Both the position numbers and the translations under genes were made by a program. DNA of 64,000 nucleotides from Rhodobacter huangdaonensis (GTDB taxonomy: Bacteria > Pseudomonadota > Alphaproteobacteria > Rhodobacterales > Rhodobacteraceae): NCBI RefSeq assembly GCF_004022465.1, contig NZ_SAVA01000002.1, positions 434,001 through 498,000 of the forward strand, in the 5' to 3' direction. The notes below the pieces were generated by a model. That model was not told the DNA's origin. It did not search any database and saw only the letters and a list, made by a program, of their open reading frames with translations. Below are positions 8,062 through 15,269 of this stretch, piece after piece. Each line of letters opens with the position of its first letter. Position 1 is the stretch's first letter.

Positions 8062-8172
8062 CCGCGTAAGGCTTACATAGCGGTCATGTGATCCGCCAAA
8101 CATCATTGAAATCACTATCGAAAATCAAGCGAAGTAATTCGTAATGACTTCGTATTGCCAATAGGCCGAAAG

Positions 8173-9657
8173 ATGCCCGTTCTACCCACAATATTCGATG
8201 CATCGAAGCACACGCCCTGGCTTGGCGATGCTGCAGTTTGGCATGACGTGTCGCCCTTCGCATACGATCTTTTGCCCGCCGAAGACATGCCGGACTTTCC
8301 CGAATGGCCGGTCGGTCTTATCGGCGAAGTTATGCGGTTCATCTTCGATTCCGCGCCGCACCCGATGCGCGAAGCTGCGATCATCGGCGGGCTTGGCTTT
8401 ATCGCCGGGATTGTGGGCAGGGCATGGAACGTCGAAAGCTCGGGCTTGAACGACTACTTCACCCTAATCGCGCCTTCGGCGTCGGGGAAGAACGCGGCGA
8501 CCGAAGCGCCCGAAAAGCTTATCAGCGAAGTCAGCAAGGTTTTGCCCGAAGCGACTGCGTTCATCGGTCCCGGCGACGTGTCTTCGAAGGCCGCTTTGGC
8601 GCGCTATCTGTCGAAGGCCGATCCGCCTAGCTTCGCCATGTTCATTCCCGAAATCGGCGAATGGCTGGAACCTATCGTTTCGCCGAAGGCCAGCGAAGCG
8701 CGGCAAAGCCTTCGTAAGATGCTTCTGGACCTGTCCGAAAAGGCCGGAAAGGGCAGGGTGCTGCGCAAGTCAGCCTATGCCGACAGCGCAAACAACATCG
8801 AAGACGTGAAGTCGCCCGCCGTCACTATCGTTGGCGACAGTAACCCGGCGACCTTCTTCGAAATCGTCACCGAACGGAACACCGCGAACGGCTTCTTCGC
8901 TCGCATCGTGATCTTGCAGAACTCGGGCCGGGTTGCCGACTTCAACGCCCATCATGCGAAGGTCAGCCCGTCCCGCCAGTTGATCGAAAACCTTGCATCG
9001 CTTTGCGCCCAATCGCTGAACCTGAACCACGCCGGGGCCGTCCAGAACGTCGAAATCTCTGACGACGCCGACGCCGAACTTTCCGACTTCCGCAACACCT
9101 GCGCCGAAGGTCGCGACCACTCCGAAGACGACTATAAGCGGGCGGTTTGGGGCCGGGCATATGTTCATGCGCTTCGGATTTCCGCCGTGCTGGCCGTCGG
9201 TCGCAACCCGTTCATGCCCACAATTTCTATCGGCGATGCGCGTTGGTCGATTTCGCTTGTGACATGCAGCGTCGAAAAGCTGTTGGGAAAGTTCGAAGAC
9301 GGCGAAGTCGGCAACGTGTCGCAAAGCGAAGTCGCGCGATTGAACGAAGTCAGGCGGGTAATTCGTCGGTATATCAACGCCGCTTGGCCCGAAGTTGAAG
9401 CCTATGCAGGCGAGCGAAATTCAAACCTGCATAGCGCGAAGATCGTTCCGTATGGCTACATTCAAAGGTCGGTCTATAAATTGAAGCCGTTTAAAGATGC
9501 CGCATTCGGAAAATCATCGCTCGCCGTGCGCGATACGATCCGAATATTGATCGAATGTGGCGAACTGACCGCAATGTCAAAGGCGGTTTTGTCGAAAGAT
9601 TACCGCTATTCGGGCGACGCTTACATGATCGAACGCCCGGAAGCGTTCTTGGAGTAG
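8173..9657 (+). CDS. DUF3987-type primase/helicase-like replication protein
   Basis: A 494-residue protein resembling the DUF3987 (YfjI-like) family of phage and satellite replication proteins. A short N-terminal region is followed by a RecA/helicase-like core with a degenerate P-loop APSASGKNA (about residues 102-110), a MFIPEIGEW Walker-B-like strand, and VTIVGDSNPATFFE near residue 220. No separate primase zinc motif is seen. The C-terminal 100 residues look like a winged-helix domain. The ATG at 8173 has a weak ribosome site; an in-frame TTG at 8155 is an alternative. It ends inside the first GTAGAC motif of the array that follows, as a replication protein next to its origin often does. 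Confidence 0.75.
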   Translation: MPVLPTIFDASKHTPWLGDAAVWHDVSPFAYDLLPAEDMPDFPEWPVGLIGEVMRFIFDSAPHPMREAAIIGGLGFIAGIVGRAWNVESSGLNDYFTLIAPSASGKNAATEAPEKLISEVSKVLPEATAFIGPGDVSSKAALARYLSKADPPSFAMFIPEIGEWLEPIVSPKASEARQSLRKMLLDLSEKAGKGRVLRKSAYADSANNIEDVKSPAVTIVGDSNPATFFEIVTERNTANGFFARIVILQNSGRVADFNAHHAKVSPSRQLIENLASLCAQSLNLNHAGAVQNVEISDDADAELSDFRNTCAEGRDHSEDDYKRAVWGRAYVHALRISAVLAVGRNPFMPTISIGDARWSISLVTCSVEKLLGKFEDGEVGNVSQSEVARLNEVRRVIRRYINAAWPEVEAYAGERNSNLHSAKIVPYGYIQRSVYKLKPFKDAAFGKSSLAVRDTIRILIECGELTAMSKAVLSKDYRYSGDAYMIERPEAFLE

Positions 9658-9900
9658 ACGGGTAGACTTTTGCGGTAGATCGTAAGTGATTGATTTTGCT
9701 GAAAAGTAGAGCGGTAGAAAAAGTAGACAGGGTTCCCCTTTCCTTCATCTAATAGGTTGGAACGGTATTAAATAATACGCTGAAAACTTGCTTCTCCCCT
9801 TATGTCTACTTCTTCTACTTTTCTACTTCTTTAAAATAAGTAAGTAAAATCAGGATGTTAAAAAGTAGACCTGTCGATGCGGCGATTTCTACCCGTCTAC
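9654..9900. repeat. Array of 12 GTAGAC-type motifs, candidate replication origin
   Basis: In 247 bp there are six forward GTAGAN copies at 9654, 9662, 9675, 9706, 9714 and 9723, then three reverse copies (NTCTAC) at 9804, 9813 and 9821. One more forward copy starts at 9865 and two reverse copies at 9887 and 9895. The two blocks face each other across an AT-rich spacer (9729-9803). The stretch is non-coding, lies directly behind the replication gene and is the most AT-rich part of the left half of the element. This is iteron-like architecture. Confidence 0.7.
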
Positions 9901-9939
9901 TTCGACAATCGCCAATGTGGGAATGAAAGGAGCGTCGTA

Positions 9940-10512
9940 ATGAGAGGCAAAATTGAACATCATACCTTCGACACGAAGGCCGATGTTGTAATCCGAGAAA
10001 TTCGCAATCGTTGCGAAGACGATCTTGTTCGCAAGAACGTTTGCTGCATCGAAGATGCCGACGAATATTTGTGTCGCGATTACGTCAGGCAAGTTTCAAG
10101 CGTCGTTCAAGGTGCGCAGTCTTTCTTGCCAGGCGACGCCGTAACCGGGGCCGAAATCTTCCTGTCGCGAATGGTCGGCGATTACGGCATGGGGAAATAT
10201 TGGCGGTTCTCGGAACGTTGCGGAAAACAACTGTCGCTTTATGCCGACTATTACTTCCGGTGCTACTATGAAGTTCTGTCCATGATGTATGTCGAAACCA
10301 TGCAGGCGGCTGACGACAAGCAAATCATCGAACTTGCGCACAATGGGACAATCCTTCTCGCCGCCGCATCGCTTCCCGGTGTTGTCAACGAACTGCGTCG
10401 CGAGTTTCGCCGTAGGGGATTGAACTATGATCGTTTTCTTGTCGCGAACAAGGATTTGGACATGCGCTTGGGCGTCCAGCGGCGACGGCAAGGATTGATC
10501 GGGAAGGCATAG
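9940..10512 (+). CDS. Unknown protein of the integrated element
   Basis: A 190-residue cytoplasmic protein with no family I recognise. It is notably rich in Tyr and Cys (CEDD, NVCCIED, YLCRDYV, ADYYFRCYYEV), with a helical middle and a basic C-terminus (RREFRRRG, QRRRQG). The ATG at 9940 sits behind a good AAAGGAG site; a longer in-frame extension would run back into the GTAGAC array and is rejected. It lies between the candidate origin and a second small gene. Confidence 0.65.
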   Translation: MRGKIEHHTFDTKADVVIREIRNRCEDDLVRKNVCCIEDADEYLCRDYVRQVSSVVQGAQSFLPGDAVTGAEIFLSRMVGDYGMGKYWRFSERCGKQLSLYADYYFRCYYEVLSMMYVETMQAADDKQIIELAHNGTILLAAASLPGVVNELRREFRRRGLNYDRFLVANKDLDMRLGVQRRRQGLIGKA

Positions 10513-10668
10513 CCGCAGCGCCGCGCAGGACGGGCCTGTGGCGCGTGTCTCGGGGGCGGTTGGCACCGACGGCGCGGAAGGCAGAAAGCCGCTTCACGGC
10601 CCGGAAATCGGCCCCTGCGGCGATGCCTGATTCGATCGCCTGCGGGCTGGATATGTGGGAATGACGAA

Positions 10669-10956
10669 ATGGACAAAGAAACTTTCAGCGAAGTTCGCAT
10701 CGCGAATGCGTTCAAACCGAACGTCGAACTATCGGATCAGGATATTGCCGAAATGCGGCGTCGTATGGCTGCATCAAATCGCGAATGGAAGAAAAGAAAG
10801 AAGCGCGAAGAAATCGAAGGCGGTTTTGACCCGAAAGAAGCTGACCGTCAACGTCAATTTGCGGCATCGAAAAAGCGTCGTAATAACAAAGGAATGCGTC
10901 GCGATTTATCGGAATTGGAGATTGCGCAACTTAAATCGGCTTGGGTTGCTGAATAA
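10669..10956 (+). CDS. Small charged protein of unknown function
   Basis: This 95-residue, strongly charged protein (EMRRRMAASNREWKKRKKR, then KKRRNNKG) is predicted to be helical. The C-terminus ELEIAQLKSAWVAE resembles a helix-turn-helix tail but no clear family is visible. The codon pattern (GAA for Glu) matches the other element genes. A frame shifted by one base is also open but has poor composition. Confidence 0.5.
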   Translation: MDKETFSEVRIANAFKPNVELSDQDIAEMRRRMAASNREWKKRKKREEIEGGFDPKEADRQRQFAASKKRRNNKGMRRDLSELEIAQLKSAWVAE

Positions 10957-10997
10957 GCTTGACGGATCAATATTCGCGCCCCTTATGCTGATTCGAG

Positions 10998-11017
10998 ATT
11001 GCCGGTTAACTGGCAAT
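10998..11017. promoter_or_regulatory. 20-bp near-perfect palindrome upstream of a four-gene cluster
   Basis: ATTGCCGGTTAACTGGCAAT is palindromic except at one symmetrical pair. It lies 37 nt before the 11054 start and is followed by a plausible AAGGA ribosome site. It probably acts as an operator or promoter element for the 11054-12858 genes. Confidence 0.5.
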
Positions 11018-11053
11018 ATTCGACCTGTTATCCCCGGATAAGGAACCCCAAAT

Positions 11054-11317
11054 ATGGCAAATATTGCCACGCCAGCTTGGCCGAACTCGCCTAACCCCCC
11101 TATGGGTCAGCCCGAGAAGAAACGGGTTCGGGTCAAACTTGATACCGTGTCGGACATTAAAGCCGAAGCTGCGAAACTCTATCGGCTTTGCCGGTCTGGC
11201 GAAGTTGATCCGTCGGAAGCCGGTAAACTCGCCTATCTTCTGCAAATCGTCGCGAAGCTGACCGAAACTTCCGACCTTGAGGCGCGCCTTGCCGAACTGG
11301 AAACGGAACGAAGCTAA
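11054..11317 (+). CDS. Small unknown protein, first gene of a four-gene cluster
   Basis: An 87-residue protein with a Pro-rich N-terminus, then a basic stretch (EKKRVRVKL) and two amphipathic helices (IKAEAAKLYRLCRSGEVD, GKLAYLLQIVAKLTE) ending in a coiled-coil-like ARLAELETERS. No family is recognised. The helical layout is compatible with a small DNA-packaging or adaptor subunit, but that is conjecture. The ribosome site is AAGGA. Its stop overlaps the next start by one base. Confidence 0.65.
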   Translation: MANIATPAWPNSPNPPMGQPEKKRVRVKLDTVSDIKAEAAKLYRLCRSGEVDPSEAGKLAYLLQIVAKLTETSDLEARLAELETERS

Positions 11318-11697
11318 TGGCCGTAGCTTCGTTGAAATCCCGCATCGCAAAGCTTGAAGCCAAGCGAAACATTGCCCCCGCCGAAATCTGCATCGTTGGC
11401 GGGCAGTATCTTGAACTTATCGTTGATCCCAACCGGCCCGGCCATTTGATCCAGCAAGAGCCGCCCGGCGGTTTTGCCGAATGGTGCCGCAAACAGCAAG
11501 ACCGCCTGCAAGCGCAAATCGTCGAACTGTTGGCCGACATGGGCAACGAAGCCGAAGAACAACCCGCCCCTGTGGGCATCGCTGCCAACCGCAAACCGGA
11601 CGGCTTTGTTTTCGAACACAACGGCGTCGATTTCGTCGTGGTCGAAGGCGAGGCGCAGCCCGTTCGCAACCGAAGGAAAAATCATGCCTCTCGTTAA
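11317..11697 (+). CDS. Unknown 126-residue protein of the integrated element
   Basis: It starts on the last base of the previous stop codon. It begins with a coiled-coil-like helix (VASLKSRIAKLEAKR), then an ICIVGGQYLELIVDP strand pair and a second long helix (FAEWCRKQQDRLQAQIVELLADM). It ends with an FVFEHNGVDFVVVEG hairpin. No known family is recognised. Overlapping starts and stops show translational coupling through this cluster. Confidence 0.6.
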   Translation: MAVASLKSRIAKLEAKRNIAPAEICIVGGQYLELIVDPNRPGHLIQQEPPGGFAEWCRKQQDRLQAQIVELLADMGNEAEEQPAPVGIAANRKPDGFVFEHNGVDFVVVEGEAQPVRNRRKNHASR

Positions 11698-12385
11698 CAC
11701 GCCCCGCGCCAAGCAATTCCTGTCGAACATGGGTATCGACGCAGGCCGTCGCGCCTATCTTGGCAACCCCGCAACGTTGCCCGCCGAACCGGCAACGGTT
11801 GTGACGAAACTTCACTACGTCGTCGCCGATGCCGTGAACCGCGTCAACAATCTCGAATTCGACAAGACCCGCACCCCGACGCAACAGCACGACGCAGGGC
11901 GGCAAATCGCCGAGGCCGTTGACGCCGAAATCACCAAGGCCCGCGCGTCGTTGAAGCGTTGGTCTGATCGCGCAACCGATGCCGCCATGACCGAAATCGA
12001 AACCGTTTTGGCGTCGGAAGCCGGGAATTCGGCGCTTATGTCGGAACTGCGCAGCTATCTGCGGTCGAAGGCGGGTGATGCTGAATTTCAAGCCAAGCTT
12101 CGCGGGTTGGTCGAAACCGATCTGCGCTTCGCCGCCGCTATCGGATCGGCTCCGGCGGAACTGTCGGGCCTTTCGTCGGACCGGGCTGCGCAACTTCGCG
12201 TCTATGCTGCGGCCAAGCACGCGCCGGAAGCTTCGGAACGGGTGCAGGTTGCGCAGGAAGTCGCCGCGCTGGACGCAAAACTTGCCTCTGCGCAGGCCGA
12301 AGTTGCCCCCGCGTTCTACAACGCGGGCGTTCAAGAGGGGATGCGAACCGCCGTTGATGTTTCCGCGCCGCTTGGGGGTGAATGA
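11684..12385 (+). CDS. Unknown helical protein of the integrated element
   Basis: A 233-residue, Ala/Glu-rich and almost wholly helical protein. The ATG at 11684 follows GAAGGAAAA and overlaps the previous gene by 14 nt. Segments such as TQQHDAGRQIAEAVDAEITK and SERVQVAQEVAALDAKLASA suggest coiled coils. I do not recognise it; a structural or scaffolding role in a satellite particle would fit the composition but has no direct support. Confidence 0.65.
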   Translation: MPLVNTPRAKQFLSNMGIDAGRRAYLGNPATLPAEPATVVTKLHYVVADAVNRVNNLEFDKTRTPTQQHDAGRQIAEAVDAEITKARASLKRWSDRATDAAMTEIETVLASEAGNSALMSELRSYLRSKAGDAEFQAKLRGLVETDLRFAAAIGSAPAELSGLSSDRAAQLRVYAAAKHAPEASERVQVAQEVAALDAKLASAQAEVAPAFYNAGVQEGMRTAVDVSAPLGGE

Positions 12386-12858
12386 TGCCCACAACTGCCG
12401 AAGACCAAATCGCCGAACTTACGGCTTGGCTTGCCGCGTCGTCGCGCAACGACGTTTCCCCCTGCGGTGATCCGATCAAGCGCGGGCCGTTCGCCGAGAT
12501 TGTGGGCATCGGCCTTGATGATCCCGCGCCCGACCTGACGGCAGAAATCGCCCTGGGCTGCCTGCCGCTTCTGACGCCCGCCGATGTGCCTGCACCGGCC
12601 TTCGCAGAAGCGCAGGGGCAAGCTGTGGTGATGGACCGGGCCGCGCATGTGATCTGGAAGGCAGGCGCAGCCAAGGCGCGGCCCGAAGGCTTCCCTGCGG
12701 TCGCTGTGGTCGGGCTGGAAGCGGGGCAGACCATGCGCGACGCCTGCGCGGCTGCGGGTGTCGATCCTGACGCCGACCGGGCCGTGATCGGCCTGCCGCT
12801 TTACGCGATACTTCCCGGCGTTGCGCTGAAACTGCGCCCGATGTTGCCGGTGCGCTGA
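12382..12858 (+). CDS. Unknown 158-residue protein, last gene of the cluster
   Basis: Its start overlaps the stop of the preceding gene (ATGATG, so the start is 12382 or 12385). The protein is acidic, with IGLDDPAPDLTAEIALGCLPLLTPADVPAPAFAE-type composition. GLEAGQTMRDACAAAGVDPDADRAVIGLPLYAIL near the C-terminus might be a small helix-turn-helix. GC is higher here than in the other element genes. A terminator follows. Function unknown. Confidence 0.6.
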   Translation: MMPTTAEDQIAELTAWLAASSRNDVSPCGDPIKRGPFAEIVGIGLDDPAPDLTAEIALGCLPLLTPADVPAPAFAEAQGQAVVMDRAAHVIWKAGAAKARPEGFPAVAVVGLEAGQTMRDACAAAGVDPDADRAVIGLPLYAILPGVALKLRPMLPVR

Positions 12859-12930
12859 CCTTCGAATTCGGGCGGCATGGCCTGTATGCCCGATGGCCGT
12901 TCGTTCTTCGGGATTGTTCCGAACGGCCTT

Positions 12931-12966
12931 GCCCCCGGCGCTTCACCGCGTCGGGGCTTTTTTCAT
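12931..12966 (+). terminator. Terminator after the four-gene cluster
   Basis: GCCCC(C)G pairs with CGGGGC and is followed by TTTTTT. A further inverted repeat, GGCCGTTCG/CGAACGGCC (12895-12928), lies just before it. Confidence 0.75.
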
Positions 12967-13145
12967 TTAGTCACGGTTGCGACCACTTTTCTTGTCGTGT
13001 CTTCAATGATTTTTGCGGTGTCTGCGCTGTGGCAGATCAATCCAGAAGATGCAACTTTCTTCGTATCATCCAGAGATGCGCTCCAAGGTGTCGAACCGAC
13101 TACCCGGCCACTTTCTGAATATTCGATGATATAAGACATTTCCAT
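12963..13145 (-). CDS. Small unknown protein, minus strand
   Basis: A 60-residue protein starting MEMSYIIEYSESG, with a GGAG ribosome site 6 nt upstream, which decides the 13145 start over the further-upstream ATG codons. The C-terminal DTAKIIEDTTRKVVATVTK is a well-formed amphipathic helix. It is convergent with the preceding cluster. No family is recognised. Confidence 0.45.
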   Translation of the reverse strand: MEMSYIIEYSESGRVVGSTPWSASLDDTKKVASSGLICHSADTAKIIEDTTRKVVATVTK

Positions 13146-13264
13146 TTTACTCCATTTTTGACGCATCATGTCATGATAGTTTGAGGCTGGTAATCCAGAT
13201 AAATTTCGCGCCGCTATTATTCCGGTCGCCTCGGGGGGGTAACGCGATTGGACGATACAGCAAC

Positions 13265-13846
13265 CTATTCGACAGGCTGATCCGGTGCTTTGGAAGCGGG
13301 AATTTTATTGCTCTTAAAGCGCAATGGCTTTGCGTATTCCGCATCAAAAATTTCGTGAGCGCGTTTCAAGATCATTGCGACGGTGAGGAGAAAGTGAAGA
13401 TAGACGGCGATAAGTATTGCAGCCTCAAGCCTATCGGGAACGGGTGCCGCGAAAAAAACAAGAAAGATCGTGACTGCCGCGCAAGATAGAAAGATAAGAT
13501 ATGAAACATTTGCATTTATTTCGCGAAGCAGTTCTCTGGTTTCCTCAGCGAGCTTTCTTTCCTCACCGTCAAGGATGCTGTCGCCCGTTGCCTTTCGGTC
13601 TGATCGAAAAACGCCATACATGGCCACTTGAACGCTAAAGAGAAGTGCCGAAAAGATAGCGAAAACCGAAATCGAGACAGAAAACACATCCTCAGAAAGA
13701 TGAATGCACCAAAGCCAGCTTAGGAAACCTGCGATGATCGGAATTCCGAAGAAAAGTAGCATATCCCAAAGGCTTAAGCGTTCTTCGCCGAGGTTCTTCA
13801 GAGTTCCGAAATGGGCTTTGAGTATCGCAGTCAAGCTAACTTTCAT
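13265..13846 (-). CDS. Multi-pass membrane protein, second gene of a Rex-like pair
   Basis: A 193-residue inner-membrane protein with four likely transmembrane helices. Two lie in the N-half (MLLFFGIPIIAGFLSWLW; SVSISVFAIFSALLFSVQVA) and two after a cytoplasmic helical hairpin (SYLIFLSCAAVTIFLVFFA; AAILIAVYLHFLLTVAMIL). The central loop LDGEERKLAEETRELLREI is strongly charged. Its ATG overlaps the stop of the upstream 301-residue gene by one base behind a GATGAGG site, so the two are translationally coupled. The pairing of a roughly 300-residue soluble protein with a small four-helix membrane protein recalls phage lambda RexA-RexB. No detailed sequence match to RexB is claimed. Confidence 0.7.
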   Translation of the reverse strand: MKVSLTAILKAHFGTLKNLGEERLSLWDMLLFFGIPIIAGFLSWLWCIHLSEDVFSVSISVFAIFSALLFSVQVAMYGVFRSDRKATGDSILDGEERKLAEETRELLREINANVSYLIFLSCAAVTIFLVFFAAPVPDRLEAAILIAVYLHFLLTVAMILKRAHEIFDAEYAKPLRFKSNKIPASKAPDQPVE

Positions 13847-14751
13847 TACCTCATCCCATACTGTGCGCGGAAGTTCTCGATCACATTAGCCGAAATTTCT
13901 GAAACTGACTGGAAAGTCGGATGCTGATCCGCGCCAAGTTGGACCTCTTCGGATATGTCGATTACACCGGCATTGTTCGAAGGACCGACGATACCAACTT
14001 TCATGTATGAATTTCCAATTGCGACCATCGCGCTTGCTTCATCAAACTCAATTCCATCGAAGACGAAGGCTGCGCCACCCCGCGCACCGCGAATTTGCGG
14101 AGCCACGTCGGAGAAGACGCCAAATAGTCCGTTTCTTCTCACTGAGAAAGAAAGCTCCACATTCAACTCATCTGGTGGCAGGTTTCTCAGAATTTCCGCA
14201 CGGTCTTTCGGAACTCGTTTTTTTGAAAGTATAAGCTTTTTAACCTGAGCATTGCGATACATTTCATCAGCCGTCGGCATAACTTTTCTTGGTGTAAGGC
14301 GAATGTGGTTGTATCTGCGGTTGAACTCGCTGGTAAGTTCCCCAAGGACTTGGCTTACACAAGAACGGTCCCTGAAAGACTGTAGGGTAGCAAACCCGAA
14401 GTTGCCTGCGTCGGGGACCCAGAAGCGATAGTAGAGCGGAATTTCTTCAACATCAGTAGCATTTCTATTGAAGAGAACTTCGTTGTCATCTGGATTGATA
14501 ATGTTTGAACTGTAACCGTAGGTGCCATAACGCACGATGCCGTGTCTGCTTCGGCCTTCGTCCTGCGCTGGCTCGAGTCTCCAACTGCGTTCGATGTTGT
14601 TGTTTTGTAACGCGGCGACCTTTCCACGAACAAACTGTGGAAGGAACTCGTAGAGTTCCGAGCCTATACCGGCGTTCGCGAGCGGAATTTGCTGGTAGTT
14701 TTGCGCGTTGAAGAGGCAAAGCTGATAGACGTAAAGGCCGATTTTGCTCAT
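13846..14751 (-). CDS. Unknown soluble protein, first gene of a Rex-like pair
   Basis: A 301-residue soluble protein, AT-richer than its surroundings. It opens with a beta-strand (KIGLYVYQLCLF), contains YYRFWVPDAGNFGFATLQSF around residues 104-124, then VKKLILSKKRVPKDR, a beta-rich ELSFSVRRNGLFGVF, and a C-terminal domain with FVFDGIEFDEASAMVAIGNS. The layout (a strand with GFA, then a loop and basic strands) is reminiscent of lambda RexA in length and order, but identity is too low to call by eye. As cargo at the tRNA-proximal end of a mobile element and coupled to a membrane protein, a defence or exclusion function is the best inference. Confidence 0.65.
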   Translation of the reverse strand: MSKIGLYVYQLCLFNAQNYQQIPLANAGIGSELYEFLPQFVRGKVAALQNNNIERSWRLEPAQDEGRSRHGIVRYGTYGYSSNIINPDDNEVLFNRNATDVEEIPLYYRFWVPDAGNFGFATLQSFRDRSCVSQVLGELTSEFNRRYNHIRLTPRKVMPTADEMYRNAQVKKLILSKKRVPKDRAEILRNLPPDELNVELSFSVRRNGLFGVFSDVAPQIRGARGGAAFVFDGIEFDEASAMVAIGNSYMKVGIVGPSNNAGVIDISEEVQLGADQHPTFQSVSEISANVIENFRAQYGMR

Positions 14752-14990
14752 TTGTTTTCCGAAATTGCTTTTGTAGTTCGGAGCCTAAGACGTTCGTGAT
14801 TAAGGTTCAACTTCGACGTGAACAGGTAAGAAGCTTCCATGTCGGGGCGAAAAGACGCAGGCTTCACGTTCCAGTGAACATATAAGCGCGAAACCCTTGT
14901 CGGCACCCCAAATCTACCGCGCGAAAACTGTCACTAGATCGGCAATAGATTTCCCTGATCGGGAAATTATTCAATGATTTCAAGGAAATA

Positions 14991-15080
14991 TGGCGGAGAG
15001 ACAGGGATTCGAACCCTGGGTGGGCGCAAACCCACAACGGTTTTCGAGACCGCCCCGTTCGACCGCTCCGGCACCTCTCC
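14991..15080 (-). tRNA. tRNA-Ser (anticodon CGA), integration target
   Basis: A class II tRNA of 90 nt including an encoded CCA. The acceptor is GGAGAGG/TCTCTCC and the T-loop TTCGAAT. The anticodon stem GCGGT/ACCGT encloses CTCGAAA, giving anticodon CGA for Ser UCG. A long variable arm (GTGGGTTTGCGCCCAC) is present. Its 3' end is the attachment site of the element on its left, and the gene stays intact. Confidence 0.95.
14992..15005 (+). repeat. Right attachment-site repeat inside tRNA-Ser
   Basis: GGCGGAGAGACAGG is identical to 6009-6022 and covers the acceptor and T-stem 3' side of tRNA-Ser. A 7-bp inverted repeat (ATTTCCC/GGGAAAT) lies just inside at 14949-14967. Confidence 0.85.
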
Positions 15081-15269
15081 GCGTCGGTGGTCGTTTTGTG
15101 AGGGCGGATTTAGCCTGCCGCGCGGGGGCATGCAACCGCTTTTTTCATCTTTCTCGCAGCGATAGGCGGAAGCCGCGAAAACGCCTGTGCAGGCAGTGCG
15201 GCGGGGCCTTGGCAGCGGAGCCGGGCGGACTATGCTGCGCCTCGTTCCCCGCGCGAAAGGCCCGCGACG

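Larger units (their letters stand above)
6009..15005 (+). mobile_element. 9 kb tRNA-Ser-integrated element (satellite-like island)
   Basis: The element is delimited by a 14-bp direct repeat (6009-6022 and 14992-15005); the right copy is the 3' end of the tRNA-Ser(CGA) gene. Next to the left copy is a tyrosine integrase, followed by an AlpA-type regulator, a DUF3987 replication protein and an iterated-motif region. Then come unknown genes and a two-gene accessory cassette beside the tRNA. Element genes write Glu almost always as GAA while neighbours use GAG, and intergenic AT content is much higher, both consistent with transfer. No capsid, terminase large subunit or conjugation gene is recognisable, so it fits a phage satellite or other non-autonomous integrative element better than a prophage or ICE. 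Confidence 0.85.

Noticed and set aside
6009..15005. Complete prophage
   Set aside because: No terminase, portal, capsid or tail genes were recognised among the element's proteins.
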